IMG/VR virus record: IMGVR_UViG_3300043640_000084
Span: 1 to 46,871 of that record
Reading direction: 5' to 3' (one strand)
Length of the DNA stretch: 46,871 nt
DNA from: a virus
Made by a program: the position numbers and the translations under genes. Below the pieces are notes generated by a model that was not told where the DNA came from, ran no database searches, and was given only the letters and a program-made list of their open reading frames with translations. Each line of letters begins with the position of its first letter. Position 1 is the first letter of the stretch. Below are positions 1-7,565 of this stretch, piece by piece.

Positions 1-127
1 AGGCGCTACCGGAATATGAGCCAAGGCGAGCTTGCAGACAAATCAGGCGTCCATATGAACTCCATAAGCGCTCTAGAGAGGGGAGCACGCCCTCCACGGT
101 TCTCTGTGTTGGTCAAACTGTCGATCG
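1..127. repeat. Left copy of 127-bp terminal direct repeat
   Basis: Bases 1-127 are identical to 46745-46871. The repeat lies inside a coding sequence that reads straight through when the ends are joined. A perfect repeat of exactly 127 bases is what a k=127 de Bruijn assembly leaves at the ends of a circular contig. It is therefore more likely an assembly overlap showing circular or circularly permuted DNA than a biological terminal repeat. Confidence 0.97.
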
Positions 128-189
128 CATTAGATGTGGAGCTATCTCGGATCGTAAAGAAGGCTGAACGCATGAGGACTTCACTGTAA
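1..189 (+). CDS. XRE-family HTH regulator, 3' part (begins at 46682)
   Basis: Frame 1 is open from base 1 to the TAA at 187-189 and has no start of its own; it is the C-terminal 62 residues of the regulator that begins at 46682. It carries the HTH (SQGELADKSGVHMNSISALE) and ends in a short basic tail (VKKAERMRTSL). It was split only because the circle was linearised here. Confidence 0.85.
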   Translation, partial: RRYRNMSQGELADKSGVHMNSISALERGARPPRFSVLVKLSIALDVELSRIVKKAERMRTSL

Positions 190-302
190 TAGGTGAACTG
201 GCTATTGTTAATCTCTAAACACCGTGACATAGTATGCATGTCTTCCCCAGAACTGCGGTTGTGCATCCGCTAAAATGCAGAGCCCCAAAATCAGGAGACC
301 AC
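190..302. other. Intergenic region between XRE gene and first late gene
   Basis: This 113-bp gap holds no convincing gene. A TTGTTA and a TAGTAT hexamer lie 19 bp apart around 207-237, which is a poor match to a sigma-70 promoter. An AGGAGAC ribosome-binding site at 292-298 serves the gene at 303. Confidence 0.3.
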
Positions 303-614
303 GTGACTGCATCTACCGAGATGTTGCCTATGTTCTATGCCAATCGACGCATAAGCAGCCTTTCAAAGCCTTCAGGGTTTGTTGATCGGCAGGGTGCGCG
401 CGAAATGGTTGAAGCAGGTTTAGCCACTTGGACTAAAGGGGCTAAGGGAATCATGATGAAGAAGACCGAGGCGCAGATAGCCCCTACGGCTAGAAGCCTG
501 AAGATGGGCGCGGATGTAATTATGCTGAACGCAATGGGTGATGAGGCTGCGATGGCCTTAGTGGCTGCATGGGAGCCCCGCATTGTTGCTGCTCGATACC
601 AACAGGCAGCCTAA
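303..614 (+). CDS. Hypothetical phage protein
   Basis: This encodes 103 aa and I do not recognise it. I chose GTG at 303 because AGGAGAC ends 5 bases upstream; an upstream ATG at 234 has no ribosome-binding site. The product has a basic N-terminal half with KGAKGIMMKKTEAQ and an Ala-rich hydrophobic C-terminal half, with no clear membrane segment. It is the first gene of the late block and is followed by a terminator at 856-879, so it may be transcribed as a separate unit from the terminase operon. Confidence 0.65.
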   Translation: MTASTEMLPMFYANRRISSLSKPSGFVDRQGAREMVEAGLATWTKGAKGIMMKKTEAQIAPTARSLKMGADVIMLNAMGDEAAMALVAAWEPRIVAARYQQAA

Positions 615-975
615 AGATTGAAGCGGGCCGTCCGTTCCTGCACAGACAGCGGACAAAGAAGATCAGAGAACCCGCCAGCAATGGCCTCTACCCGAGGGTG
701 GGGATATTCAAGATGTTGCTCGAAGAGCATGACTTCAACATGCACACAGTAACAAAGATTGATTGGGGGTGATCCCTTCTTAGCAGTTAGTGGTAAGATT
801 GTTAGTGAGTGAGCATATTGATCCATGCTTTTCTCGTTTATGCAGACAAGAAAGTAAGGCCCTTTGCCGAGGGCCTTTTCTGCTGCCTAAAAGACATTTG
901 AGTTGGAGGGGCGCGAATTTCCACGGCTCTAGCCTAATGGCGAGCTAATAACCAACGCGCAAACTTTGGAGACAT
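615..975. other. Gene-poor 361-bp stretch
   Basis: No gene with a credible start is visible. An open frame continues to 772 with a protein-like end (MLLEEHDFNMHTVTKIDWG), but its only long start lies inside the previous gene without a ribosome-binding site, so this may be a gene remnant. The stretch contains the hairpin at 856-879. The last 100 bases presumably carry the leader of the next operon, but I see no consensus promoter. Confidence 0.4.
856..879 (+). terminator. Rho-independent terminator
   Basis: An 8-bp perfect stem (AAGGCCCT pairing with AGGGCCTT) closes a 6-base loop and runs into TTTT. It separates the 303-614 gene from the following operon. Confidence 0.8.
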
Positions 976-1227
976 ATGGCTCATATCGTTTCAATACCGA
1001 TGACCCCCGAGCAGTTCCTGAAGGCACAAGTAGCGCTTAATTCTGCTGCTGGTGTATCCCATACGGGTGATGACAAGTCCGGCACGGTGCACAGCAAGGA
1101 CATCGACTTCAGCTACACCTTTGACGGATCCAGCCTGGCGATGGATATTACTGCACGGCACAGCCTAAAGGCGAAGATTGCATCCGACTCCCAGATTGCC
1201 GAGCATGTAAAGGAAATGCTGGCGTGA
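976..1227 (+). CDS. Hypothetical small late protein
   Basis: This encodes 83 aa of unknown function. The ATG follows GGAGACAT, a good ribosome-binding site. The product is soluble-looking, with a Gly/Ser/Asp-rich central part and alternating beta-type residues (IDFSYTFDGSSLAMDIT), then a helical C-terminus. It opens a run of small genes upstream of the terminase; its stop overlaps the next start (TGATG), so the two are translationally coupled. Confidence 0.8.
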   Translation: MAHIVSIPMTPEQFLKAQVALNSAAGVSHTGDDKSGTVHSKDIDFSYTFDGSSLAMDITARHSLKAKIASDSQIAEHVKEMLA

Positions 1228-1421
1228 TGCAAGACCATAGGCAGGCAATAGCCTTCTCTCTCGTTGTGGTGGGGCTGGTATTCACGTTCCTAGGAGGTTG
1301 GTTTCACTTCTCTGAGCTCTCAACTTGCGCCGTGGGTGTAACCGGAGCTGGATGCGGGATGCTCAAGGGCGCTGATGCCACCACCGTAAAAGGCGATATT
1401 TCCGTGACGGACCCAAAATGA
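1227..1421 (+). CDS. Small membrane protein
   Basis: This encodes 64 aa. One hydrophobic helix near residues 7-26 (AIAFSLVVVGLVFTFLGG) is followed by a short polar domain with two Cys. The start is the ATG at 1227 or the in-frame GTG at 1224; both overlap the previous stop. Its stop overlaps the next ATG (ATGA). A membrane segment among small genes beside the terminase could mean a holin or lysis accessory, but nothing more specific supports that. Confidence 0.7.
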   Translation: MQDHRQAIAFSLVVVGLVFTFLGGWFHFSELSTCAVGVTGAGCGMLKGADATTVKGDISVTDPK

Positions 1422-1927
1422 GATGGCCTTGGAGCCCCAAGCATTACGACCACACTGCAGAGCGCGAGAAGTTCCTGAATTCCATACCCAAGATTGCTGC
1501 ACTAGAACTACCGGCTAAGGCCGAGGAGACACATATGTCATTTTTGAGCGTACTAAAGGCTATCGGCCAAGGATTCGAGAAAGGTCTCGTATGGGCAGTG
1601 AAGTATGCGCTGCCTGTTGAGAAGCTGATTGGGCTGATCTTTCCCCCGGCTCTTCCTGTTACCGCAGAGCTCATTGATGCAACGACCTTGATTCAGAATG
1701 CTGTGCTGTTGGTGGAGCAGAAGTATGCAGCTTCCGGCGTACAGAGTGGTACAGGCGCGCAGAAGTCGGCTGAGGTGCTTGCACTGACCGAACAGGCTGT
1801 GACTGGCTTGCTGACCAAGGCAGGCGTTACGACGGCTACTACTGATTTCATTCAGTCGATCATCAATGCTGTGGTTGCGATCCTCAACGTTCAGGGCTTT
1901 GTGGCTGAACCGACCACGGCGGCCTAA
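1418..1927 (+). CDS. Hypothetical protein, holin/phage-accessory-like
   Basis: This encodes 169 aa. There are two possible starts: ATG at 1418 overlapping the previous stop (ATGA), or ATG at 1535 with a better ribosome-binding site (GAGGAGACACAT). From residue 40 the product has a hydrophobic helix-forming segment (VEKLIGLIFPPALPV) and an Ala/Val-rich C-terminal region with a QKSAEVLALTEQAV helix. This layout resembles small phage proteins often labelled holin-like, but I see no diagnostic motif. The first 39 residues may be a separate or fused small unit. Confidence 0.7.
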   Translation: MRWPWSPKHYDHTAEREKFLNSIPKIAALELPAKAEETHMSFLSVLKAIGQGFEKGLVWAVKYALPVEKLIGLIFPPALPVTAELIDATTLIQNAVLLVEQKYAASGVQSGTGAQKSAEVLALTEQAVTGLLTKAGVTTATTDFIQSIINAVVAILNVQGFVAEPTTAA

Positions 1928-1929
1928 GG

Positions 1930-2211
1930 ATGCCTGAAGTTGAAGCTTTCCTTACACGAGATGGCATATTGCTGATGATCCAGCACGCCATTGAAACATA
2001 TGACGTGAAGGTAAGCGCCCCACGACATGCTGAGAATCAAGTAGAGATGCACAGGACGACAGAGAAGATATCAGAGCTCTGCACCGTCCTGCACAAGATT
2101 GAGGGCGCTGTAACTGCTTTCAAGTGGATAGGCGGTATCGTAGCCTTCGCCTGGACGCTGACACAGATCGCTCACACGGCTTTGACGATGGTGCAGGCGC
2201 TGCACAAGTAG
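1930..2211 (+). CDS. Small protein with coiled coil and C-terminal membrane segment
   Basis: This encodes 93 aa. A charged helical region (about residues 30-62) leads to one hydrophobic segment near the C-terminus (FKWIGGIVAFAWTLTQIA). The layout, soluble helix then single membrane span, is that of XhlA/gp-type holin accessory proteins. This is a resemblance in architecture only. It starts 3 bases after the preceding stop. Confidence 0.65.
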   Translation: MPEVEAFLTRDGILLMIQHAIETYDVKVSAPRHAENQVEMHRTTEKISELCTVLHKIEGAVTAFKWIGGIVAFAWTLTQIAHTALTMVQALHK

Positions 2212-2221
2212 GAGGCTTTCT

Positions 2222-2425
2222 ATGAACTCATGGCTAAGGCGCAAGGTTATTGGGTGGCTAGGGCTGAATGAGTACACGCAGCATGTGTGGAAGTTGAATA
2301 GCAAGGTGGCCAAGGCTGAGAACGATTTAGTAGGCGTGTATGTGCGGATAGGACTATTGGAAGCTGAACTGGCTAGCTTACGGCCTAAGCGTGACTCGAT
2401 GACTGGAAGGTTTACGAAGGGGTAG
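2222..2425 (+). CDS. Hypothetical small coiled-coil protein
   Basis: This encodes 67 aa, starting at ATG 2222 behind a strong GGAGG. The product is helical and basic, with an amphipathic KVAKAENDLVGVYVRIGLLEAEL stretch likely to form a coiled coil, and a basic tail ending MTGRFTKG. Its function is unknown. It lies directly upstream of the small terminase gene. Confidence 0.7.
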   Translation: MNSWLRRKVIGWLGLNEYTQHVWKLNSKVAKAENDLVGVYVRIGLLEAELASLRPKRDSMTGRFTKG

Positions 2426-2465
2426 AGATGGCCGGTTGAATCGGTCAGGAAATCAAAGGTAATCA

Positions 2466-2750
2466 ATGACAATCAAAGGTGGCAAGAGAGCGGGCGCCGG
2501 AAGAAAGCCTAGCACTATCAAGGGGATAGCCCGTAAATTGCCTCGTGAATCGGCTGAATTGATTCTTGCTGAAATCAAAGCGAATCGTAAATGGATCGAA
2601 CTGGCTAACTCGGAAGACGAGCGTATCGTGCTGGACGTGATGAAGTACATGACTGATCGGGCTTATGGCAAGGCTGCGCAGGCGATGGAGTTGAGTGGTC
2701 CTGAGGGTGGTGCTATCGAGGTAGTGAAGAGGGTTGTAACCGACCTGTGA
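2466..2750 (+). CDS. terS: Small terminase subunit-like protein
   Basis: This encodes 94 aa. The N-terminus KGGKRAGAGRKP is the signature basic start common to many phage small terminase and packaging DNA-binding proteins; the rest is helical. It overlaps the large terminase by 4 bases (GTGA), the usual terS-terL arrangement. Expected role: recognise the phage DNA and load it on the large subunit. It is shorter than typical TerS, so its full oligomerisation domain may be reduced. Confidence 0.7.
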   Translation: MTIKGGKRAGAGRKPSTIKGIARKLPRESAELILAEIKANRKWIELANSEDERIVLDVMKYMTDRAYGKAAQAMELSGPEGGAIEVVKRVVTDL

Positions 2751-4270
2751 CGCTTGAAGACGTTCGCTTTTCTGAGTTGATGGGCCCGACTGAACTGCAG
2801 CGTAGAGCTGTAAAGGCGTCGGATACTCATCAGTATGTGCTGTTTGGCGGTGCTGGCGGGGGCGGTAAGAGCTACCTTCTGCGCTGGTGGTGCTTACGTC
2901 AGTTGCTAAAGAGATTCGCTGAGACGGGCATCTATGGGCTTCGTGTAGGGCTATTCTCTACCGATTATCCAACGCTTACAGACAGGCAGATTAGCAGAAT
3001 AAGTCGAGAGTTCCCCGATTGGCTTGGCCGTCTACGTCAGACGCGAGATGAAGGGTACAACTTCAAGCTAAATGAGGAGTTCGGAGGAGGCACGATTGCC
3101 CTTCGTAACCTCGATGATCCAAGTAAGTATAAGTCGGCAGAGTTCTGCGACATTGCCATTGAAGAATTGACGGAGAATAGCAAGGAGGATTTTGATGACC
3201 TCCGGTTCCGTCTTCGCTGGCCTGGAGTTGAAAGACCATGCTTCATGGCCGCAACGAACCCTACTGGCATTGGCTATGCATGGGTGAAATCTCTTTGGAT
3301 CGATCGTAAATTCCCCAAGGAGATGGACTCGGTAAAGAATGAGTTCTGTTATGTGCCGGCGCTTCTGAGTGATAACCCGCATATATCTGGAACCTACCGC
3401 AGCACGCTAGAGAGTTTGCCTGACAAGATGCGTAAGGCGTTGCTCGAGGGGGATTGGACAGTGCCAGAAGGCCAGTACTTCACCAACTTTGAGCGCAACG
3501 AGCGGAAGATTCATCCAGCTATTCTGGCTCAGGTTGTAAAGCCATGGTGGCCAAAGTGGATATCAATGGATTGGGGCTTCAAACATGCCTCGGCGATCTA
3601 TTGGCATACGACCGGATCTGTTAGCCCTCAAGAGGCTCTATTGTTTGGCCGTGAGATTGATGTGCCAAAGAAATACGTCTTCACCTATCGGGAGATGATC
3701 GTGCAGTTGTCCGAAAGTCGTCAAAGCGAAGACGACGAGGACAGTGAAGATGATGCGACGGCAGAGCTTGAGCTTGGTGGTGACATAGCGGGGAGAGAAT
3801 CAGGGATAAAGCGGTTCTTCCTATCTCCTGATGCGTTCGGCAAGAAGAAGAGTGGCCGCACTGTAGCAATGAGTTTGGCGTCTGGTGGAAAGTCTCTAGG
3901 ACTTCCCCAGCCTGAACCTGCGGACAATGAGCGTGTCAATGGATGGCGCTTCATGTATGGCCTGATTCAACGTGATGAATGGTTGATATCGGAGTTCTGC
4001 CCCGAAGCCTTGGATGCTGTTCCTGCTGGAATGTACGACAAAGACGGGAACATCGAGGACATCAAGAAGACAGATCACCTCTACGACGATGTGATCGATT
4101 CGTTGCGGTATGGGACGCAATCGATGCTGAACAATAGCAAGATGCCATTCAGTGTGAAGATGGCTGAGGCAATAGCGGCTGCACCTAACGTCAATGCGGC
4201 GAGCATGATTCACCTTAAGATGACGGCAGAGCACAAGAAGAAGACAACACGCTACGGGAGGCAGTATTGA
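2747..4270 (+). CDS. terL: Terminase large subunit
   Basis: This encodes 507 aa and is the packaging motor and headful or cos nuclease. The ATPase domain has a Walker A GGAGGGGKS (residues 34-42), a Walker B with catalytic acids CDIAIEE (about 134-140) and the coupling motif ATNPTGIG. The RNase H-like nuclease begins at ISMDWGFKHAS (first Asp about 275) and ends with acids in DHLYDDVIDSLRYG. An acidic insertion (EDDEDSEDDA) lies inside the nuclease domain. It starts at GTG 2747, overlapping the small subunit. Confidence 0.95.
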   Translation: MTLEDVRFSELMGPTELQRRAVKASDTHQYVLFGGAGGGGKSYLLRWWCLRQLLKRFAETGIYGLRVGLFSTDYPTLTDRQISRISREFPDWLGRLRQTRDEGYNFKLNEEFGGGTIALRNLDDPSKYKSAEFCDIAIEELTENSKEDFDDLRFRLRWPGVERPCFMAATNPTGIGYAWVKSLWIDRKFPKEMDSVKNEFCYVPALLSDNPHISGTYRSTLESLPDKMRKALLEGDWTVPEGQYFTNFERNERKIHPAILAQVVKPWWPKWISMDWGFKHASAIYWHTTGSVSPQEALLFGREIDVPKKYVFTYREMIVQLSESRQSEDDEDSEDDATAELELGGDIAGRESGIKRFFLSPDAFGKKKSGRTVAMSLASGGKSLGLPQPEPADNERVNGWRFMYGLIQRDEWLISEFCPEALDAVPAGMYDKDGNIEDIKKTDHLYDDVIDSLRYGTQSMLNNSKMPFSVKMAEAIAAAPNVNAASMIHLKMTAEHKKKTTRYGRQY

Positions 4271-4273
4271 TGG
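4256..4273 (+). repeat. Initiation-site repeat, copy 1
   Basis: The 18 bases gggaggcagtattgatgg hold the ribosome-binding site and ATG of the 4270 gene and also encode the last residues of the terminase. An exact copy is at 4478-4495. Confidence 0.85.
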
Positions 4274-4458
4274 AAATCTACGAGCGCAATGGCGAAACTG
4301 TATTCCCGGTATTCACTGCAGACAATACTCCGAGTGGGTTTGTCTCTTACCTTACATCCGGCGATGTCCGTTGGGCAATAGAGTCTGAAACTGAAGACAT
4401 CCCTGCCTCGGAGATTGAGGCAGCTAAGGTTGCATTTGCGGAATATCTTACCAAGTAA
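4270..4458 (+). CDS. Hypothetical small protein
   Basis: This encodes 62 aa and is acidic. The ATG at 4270 overlaps the terminase stop (TGATG) and sits 8 bases after GGGAGG. No motif is recognised; there are beta-type residues first and a helical acidic end (ASEIEAAKVAFAEYL). The 18-base ribosome-binding/start junction is repeated exactly at the next gene (4478-4495). Confidence 0.65.
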   Translation: MEIYERNGETVFPVFTADNTPSGFVSYLTSGDVRWAIESETEDIPASEIEAAKVAFAEYLTK

Positions 4459-4477
4459 GCCACAGACACAGAGATAT

Positions 4478-4495
4478 GGGAGGCAGTATTGATGG
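4478..4495 (+). repeat. Initiation-site repeat, copy 2
   Basis: This is an exact copy of 4256-4273, here giving the ribosome-binding site and ATG of the 31-aa gene at 4492. It suggests duplication of, or recombination at, a gene junction. Confidence 0.85.
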
Positions 4496-4587
4496 CGACA
4501 GAAGCGCAGTCCTTAGTTATATTCCTCGCCGTAAATATCTGGGGATTCATAATTCTTGCGGTCATTCTTTCTTTGAGGTCGAAGTAA
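4492..4587 (+). CDS. 31-aa membrane microprotein
   Basis: A very short gene, but with clear signals: GGGAGG 8 bases before the ATG, and a stop coupled to the next start (TAATG at 4585-4589). The product is almost only one hydrophobic helix (SLVIFLAVNIWGFIILAVIL) with a basic tail LRSK, so a single inner-membrane span is expected. The role is unknown; a holin-like or regulatory microprotein is possible. Confidence 0.65.
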   Translation: MATEAQSLVIFLAVNIWGFIILAVILSLRSK

Positions 4588-4850
4588 TGGCTATTCTCGG
4601 CGTACTGCTTGGCATCACGGTTACCGTCCTCGGCGGATGCATCTGGTGGGGCAGGGATAAGGTATCGATGTTAGAGGCAATGGAGGCGAGCATGGTGGAG
4701 CGTATAGCCGTGCTCGAGCGTCGCAGGTCCTATCTGCCCGAAGTAAGCACCGGAGCACCAACTGAACCAGAGCAAGTGAAGGTGGCCAAGATGCGTCCTA
4801 TTTCATGGTCACAGGCGCGAGACGCTGCAGAAGCGGGAGAGACAAAATAA
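4587..4850 (+). CDS. Small membrane-anchored coiled-coil protein
   Basis: This encodes 87 aa. An N-terminal hydrophobic segment (AILGVLLGITVTVLGGCIWW) is followed by a helical region (MLEAMEASMVERIAVLERRR) and a polar tail. The ATG at 4587 overlaps the stop of the 31-aa gene; the stop overlaps the next ATG (TAATG). The TM-plus-coiled-coil layout next to another membrane microprotein fits a lysis or spanin-like pair, but no lipobox or other proof is seen. Confidence 0.65.
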   Translation: MAILGVLLGITVTVLGGCIWWGRDKVSMLEAMEASMVERIAVLERRRSYLPEVSTGAPTEPEQVKVAKMRPISWSQARDAAEAGETK

Positions 4851-5134
4851 TGGCCAATGCTAATTGCTTCAAAGATGTCCCTGTGATCTACGGGGCAGGA
4901 GCCGGTGTCCTCGACTGCGTAACAGATGTTACCAGCTGTGGCGTCACTGTGAAGAATCCCCATAGGTTCTATGCCGGACAGAAAGTTCGCGTGTTCCGTG
5001 ATTTCGATACTGAGCGCGGAACTGTGGAGATTGTAAAAATCAATGAGGCCAGGAAAGAACTAACTATCGCATCTTTTGATGGTCGAATAGTTGTTCCTGA
5101 GTTTGGAGATTTTCTATTGGCGGATTCTAAGTGA
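4850..5134 (+). CDS. Hypothetical small structural-region protein
   Basis: This encodes 94 aa, beta-rich, with two Cys near residues 24 and 30. It starts at the ATG overlapping the previous stop (TAATG) and overlaps the portal GTG by 4 bases. Segments such as FYAGQKVRVFRDFDTERGTV suggest a small beta-barrel. The position between terminase and portal hints at a virion or head-assembly role, not proven. Confidence 0.65.
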   Translation: MANANCFKDVPVIYGAGAGVLDCVTDVTSCGVTVKNPHRFYAGQKVRVFRDFDTERGTVEIVKINEARKELTIASFDGRIVVPEFGDFLLADSK

Positions 5135-7410
5135 GCACATCTCCGGTAATGCCTGACGTTCAGGACCAAGAGAAGCCAGCGCCCGAACTGTCTGAAGAAG
5201 GCCGCACGGCTGTCGAGTCTTTGGTTGAGGGCATACTGAAAGAGGAGCTGACTGCGCGACGTGCTGAAGTACGTAAGGCTGCACAGCAGAGGAACTTCCG
5301 CAACGGCTTCCAGCATATTTGGTGGGACAGCAAGAGCCATACATTCATGCATCCAGAGGCTAGTGGCCAGCAATTGCCCCGGTTCATGGACGTCTACAAC
5401 ATCTATACGCCTCACTGGAGGTCATTTGTCTCGATCCTTAGCCAGAACCCTCCAGGCATCAACTTTGTGCCGGATGACCTGCAGCGATCGGTAGACGTGA
5501 CAGCGGCAAGCTATGCGGAGAAGATGCGGCACCGTGTTGACCGGTTGGTTCACATGAAGGACCGGCAGGCTGAAGTATCGGGCTATTTCTGCACCGATGG
5601 CCGCACGATTACTTGGACGCGGGTTGATGCTAAGGGCAAGCTTCGCTGCACGGTTCACGGCGTACTTGAGTCAAAGGTTCCTATCTTCGCACGCAAGATG
5701 GAGCGCTGGGGTTATGCGGTTCTCTCTGAAGAAGTGGATATCTGGGAGGCTAAGGAAGAGCACCCGGACTTCGCTAACGACATCAGTGCAAGCGAAGGCG
5801 TTACTAGCGAGGCTTCGTATGAGCGCTTTGCGCGTCTTGGCATCCTTGCTAACAAACGGGGCGCAGAGAGCCAAGGTGAGACGGTAAAGAGCATGGTTAC
5901 CGAGCACAATGCTTGGATACGCCCTAGCCGTTACCGCAAGGCGTCAGCAGAGGCACAGGAAGAGCTGAAGAAGCTGTATCCCGAAGGCCTGAGGGCTACG
6001 GTAATCAGCAGCAAGTGTGTGAAGTGCGTACCTGAGAAGATCGAAGATGCTTTGAAGTGCGAGTGGCCGGCGCCGGGACAGGGTTCTAGCCGTCCTTCCC
6101 TGCTGCACGACCTTATTCCAATTCAGGAAGCATTCAATGATGCGCTGAACATGCTGCGCGAACACTTCGAATTCTCCATCCCTGCTACTTGGGTTACGGA
6201 TACGGTTGATTCTGAGGCATTGGCTGAACAGCGTAGCGCGCCAGGGGTTATTCATCAGATCACCGTGCCTTCAGGTGCCTCGATCAATGATTTGGTGATG
6301 CAGGAGCAGGTTGCACAGCTTCCCGCGGAGTTGGTTGGGAATATCGATCGCCTGCTTTCCTTGGCTCAGTTCGTCACTGGGGATCTACCTTCTCTTACGG
6401 GAGAGGGCGATGCACACTCTGAGACGGCAAGTGGGCAGAAGCTGCTGTCCGATCAGGCTAAAGGTCAGTTATCCCCGGCATGGGGCGGCTTGCAGTGGTT
6501 ATTCGCTGGCACGTATGAGATTGGCGTTATCCTCGCTGCCAAGATGCTTGGTGATAGGGATTCGATTTCGATTCAAGGCGGGGCCGGTCAGCAGCAGTTC
6601 AATCCAGCGGCCATTCTTGATGGCATATTTGGCTGCTATCCGAACACGGATTCTTCATTCCCTGAGACGATGGCAGACCAGCGTGCAAGTCTTCAGGCTG
6701 TTCTTAGTCAATTAGGGCAGGGCGAGCAGGGGCAGGCCATTGTGTACCACCCTGACAACCTGAAGCTTATCAAGCAGTATTCGGGGCTGGAGAACCTTGT
6801 GATTCCCGGTGCCGAGGCAAGAGACAAGCAACTGCGCGAGATCGAGCAGATGTTGAAGGAACCACCGGTGCCGGATCAGACGCAGATACCGCAGTGGCAG
6901 CAGGCCGTACAGCAGGCCCAGCTATCAGGCCAGCAACCACCAGAGATTCCTCTTACGTCTTCGGTGCAGATTGGCAAGTACGACTTCAACCAGCCGGAGC
7001 TCGACAAGGTGATTGAGTGGCTGTCTTCTAATGCTTGCTTCGAAGAGCAGCAGAAGGGCAACACTCAGGGCATTCAGAACGTCCAGCTTCACGCCGACTT
7101 ACATGCAGCAGCAATTGCCAAAGCAGCAGCAGCGGCACAGCAGCCACAGCAGACGCCTATGAGCATATCTGGTGCGTTCAAAGACCTCGATCCTGCTACT
7201 AAGGTTCAGGTATTGCAGCGTGACGGCTATAATCCTGATCCAAGCGCCTATGAAGTCACAACGGCACTGGATAACCAATCTACCGCGGCGGCGACGCAGG
7301 ACAAGGCAGCAAGCGCACAGCATAAGTCTGTACTTGCAGCTAAGGAAGCTGTTACGCCGATCAAGAAAGATCCACCACCCGACCAGATAGATCAGGTCAA
7401 GGAGCAGTAA
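5131..7410 (+). CDS. Portal protein (P22-like size class)
   Basis: This encodes 759 aa and forms the ring at the head vertex through which DNA enters and leaves. Support: position after terminase, size like P22-type portals (about 700+ aa), the helical N-terminus, the conserved HIWWDSKSHTF region near residue 60, a central HSETASGQKLLSDQAKGQLSP helix, and a Gln/Ala-rich C-terminus typical of a barrel or crown extension. The start is GTG 5131 overlapping the upstream stop; its stop overlaps the next ATG. A long portal and lack of long-tail genes favour a podovirus. Confidence 0.85.
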   Translation: MSTSPVMPDVQDQEKPAPELSEEGRTAVESLVEGILKEELTARRAEVRKAAQQRNFRNGFQHIWWDSKSHTFMHPEASGQQLPRFMDVYNIYTPHWRSFVSILSQNPPGINFVPDDLQRSVDVTAASYAEKMRHRVDRLVHMKDRQAEVSGYFCTDGRTITWTRVDAKGKLRCTVHGVLESKVPIFARKMERWGYAVLSEEVDIWEAKEEHPDFANDISASEGVTSEASYERFARLGILANKRGAESQGETVKSMVTEHNAWIRPSRYRKASAEAQEELKKLYPEGLRATVISSKCVKCVPEKIEDALKCEWPAPGQGSSRPSLLHDLIPIQEAFNDALNMLREHFEFSIPATWVTDTVDSEALAEQRSAPGVIHQITVPSGASINDLVMQEQVAQLPAELVGNIDRLLSLAQFVTGDLPSLTGEGDAHSETASGQKLLSDQAKGQLSPAWGGLQWLFAGTYEIGVILAAKMLGDRDSISIQGGAGQQQFNPAAILDGIFGCYPNTDSSFPETMADQRASLQAVLSQLGQGEQGQAIVYHPDNLKLIKQYSGLENLVIPGAEARDKQLREIEQMLKEPPVPDQTQIPQWQQAVQQAQLSGQQPPEIPLTSSVQIGKYDFNQPELDKVIEWLSSNACFEEQQKGNTQGIQNVQLHADLHAAAIAKAAAAAQQPQQTPMSISGAFKDLDPATKVQVLQRDGYNPDPSAYEVTTALDNQSTAAATQDKAASAQHKSVLAAKEAVTPIKKDPPPDQIDQVKEQ

Positions 7411-7565
7411 TGGACCAGATATGGGATAAGCGTTATGCCAACTTCTGCGCGAAGAGGGGATTCCCGCGCTTCGACTGGTTGGTTGATTCAAGAGAAGAAG
7501 CCATCAGTATGCTAGGCCCTGAATTTGGTGAAGAATTCGCAAAGCAATATCCAGAGGATAACTAA
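7410..7565 (+). CDS. 51-aa hypothetical protein
   Basis: This small gene lies exactly between portal and scaffold, coupled on both sides by TAATG overlaps. The product is aromatic and acidic (WDKRYANFCAKRGF, then SREEAISMLGPEFGEEF) and probably helical. It is unrecognised; the double coupling and absence of a gap make it a credible gene of the head operon. Confidence 0.7.
   Translation: MDQIWDKRYANFCAKRGFPRFDWLVDSREEAISMLGPEFGEEFAKQYPEDN

Noticed and set aside
569-772. Small open frame after the first late gene
   Set aside because: Its only start lies inside the upstream gene without a ribosome-binding site; the end looks protein-like but may be a remnant.
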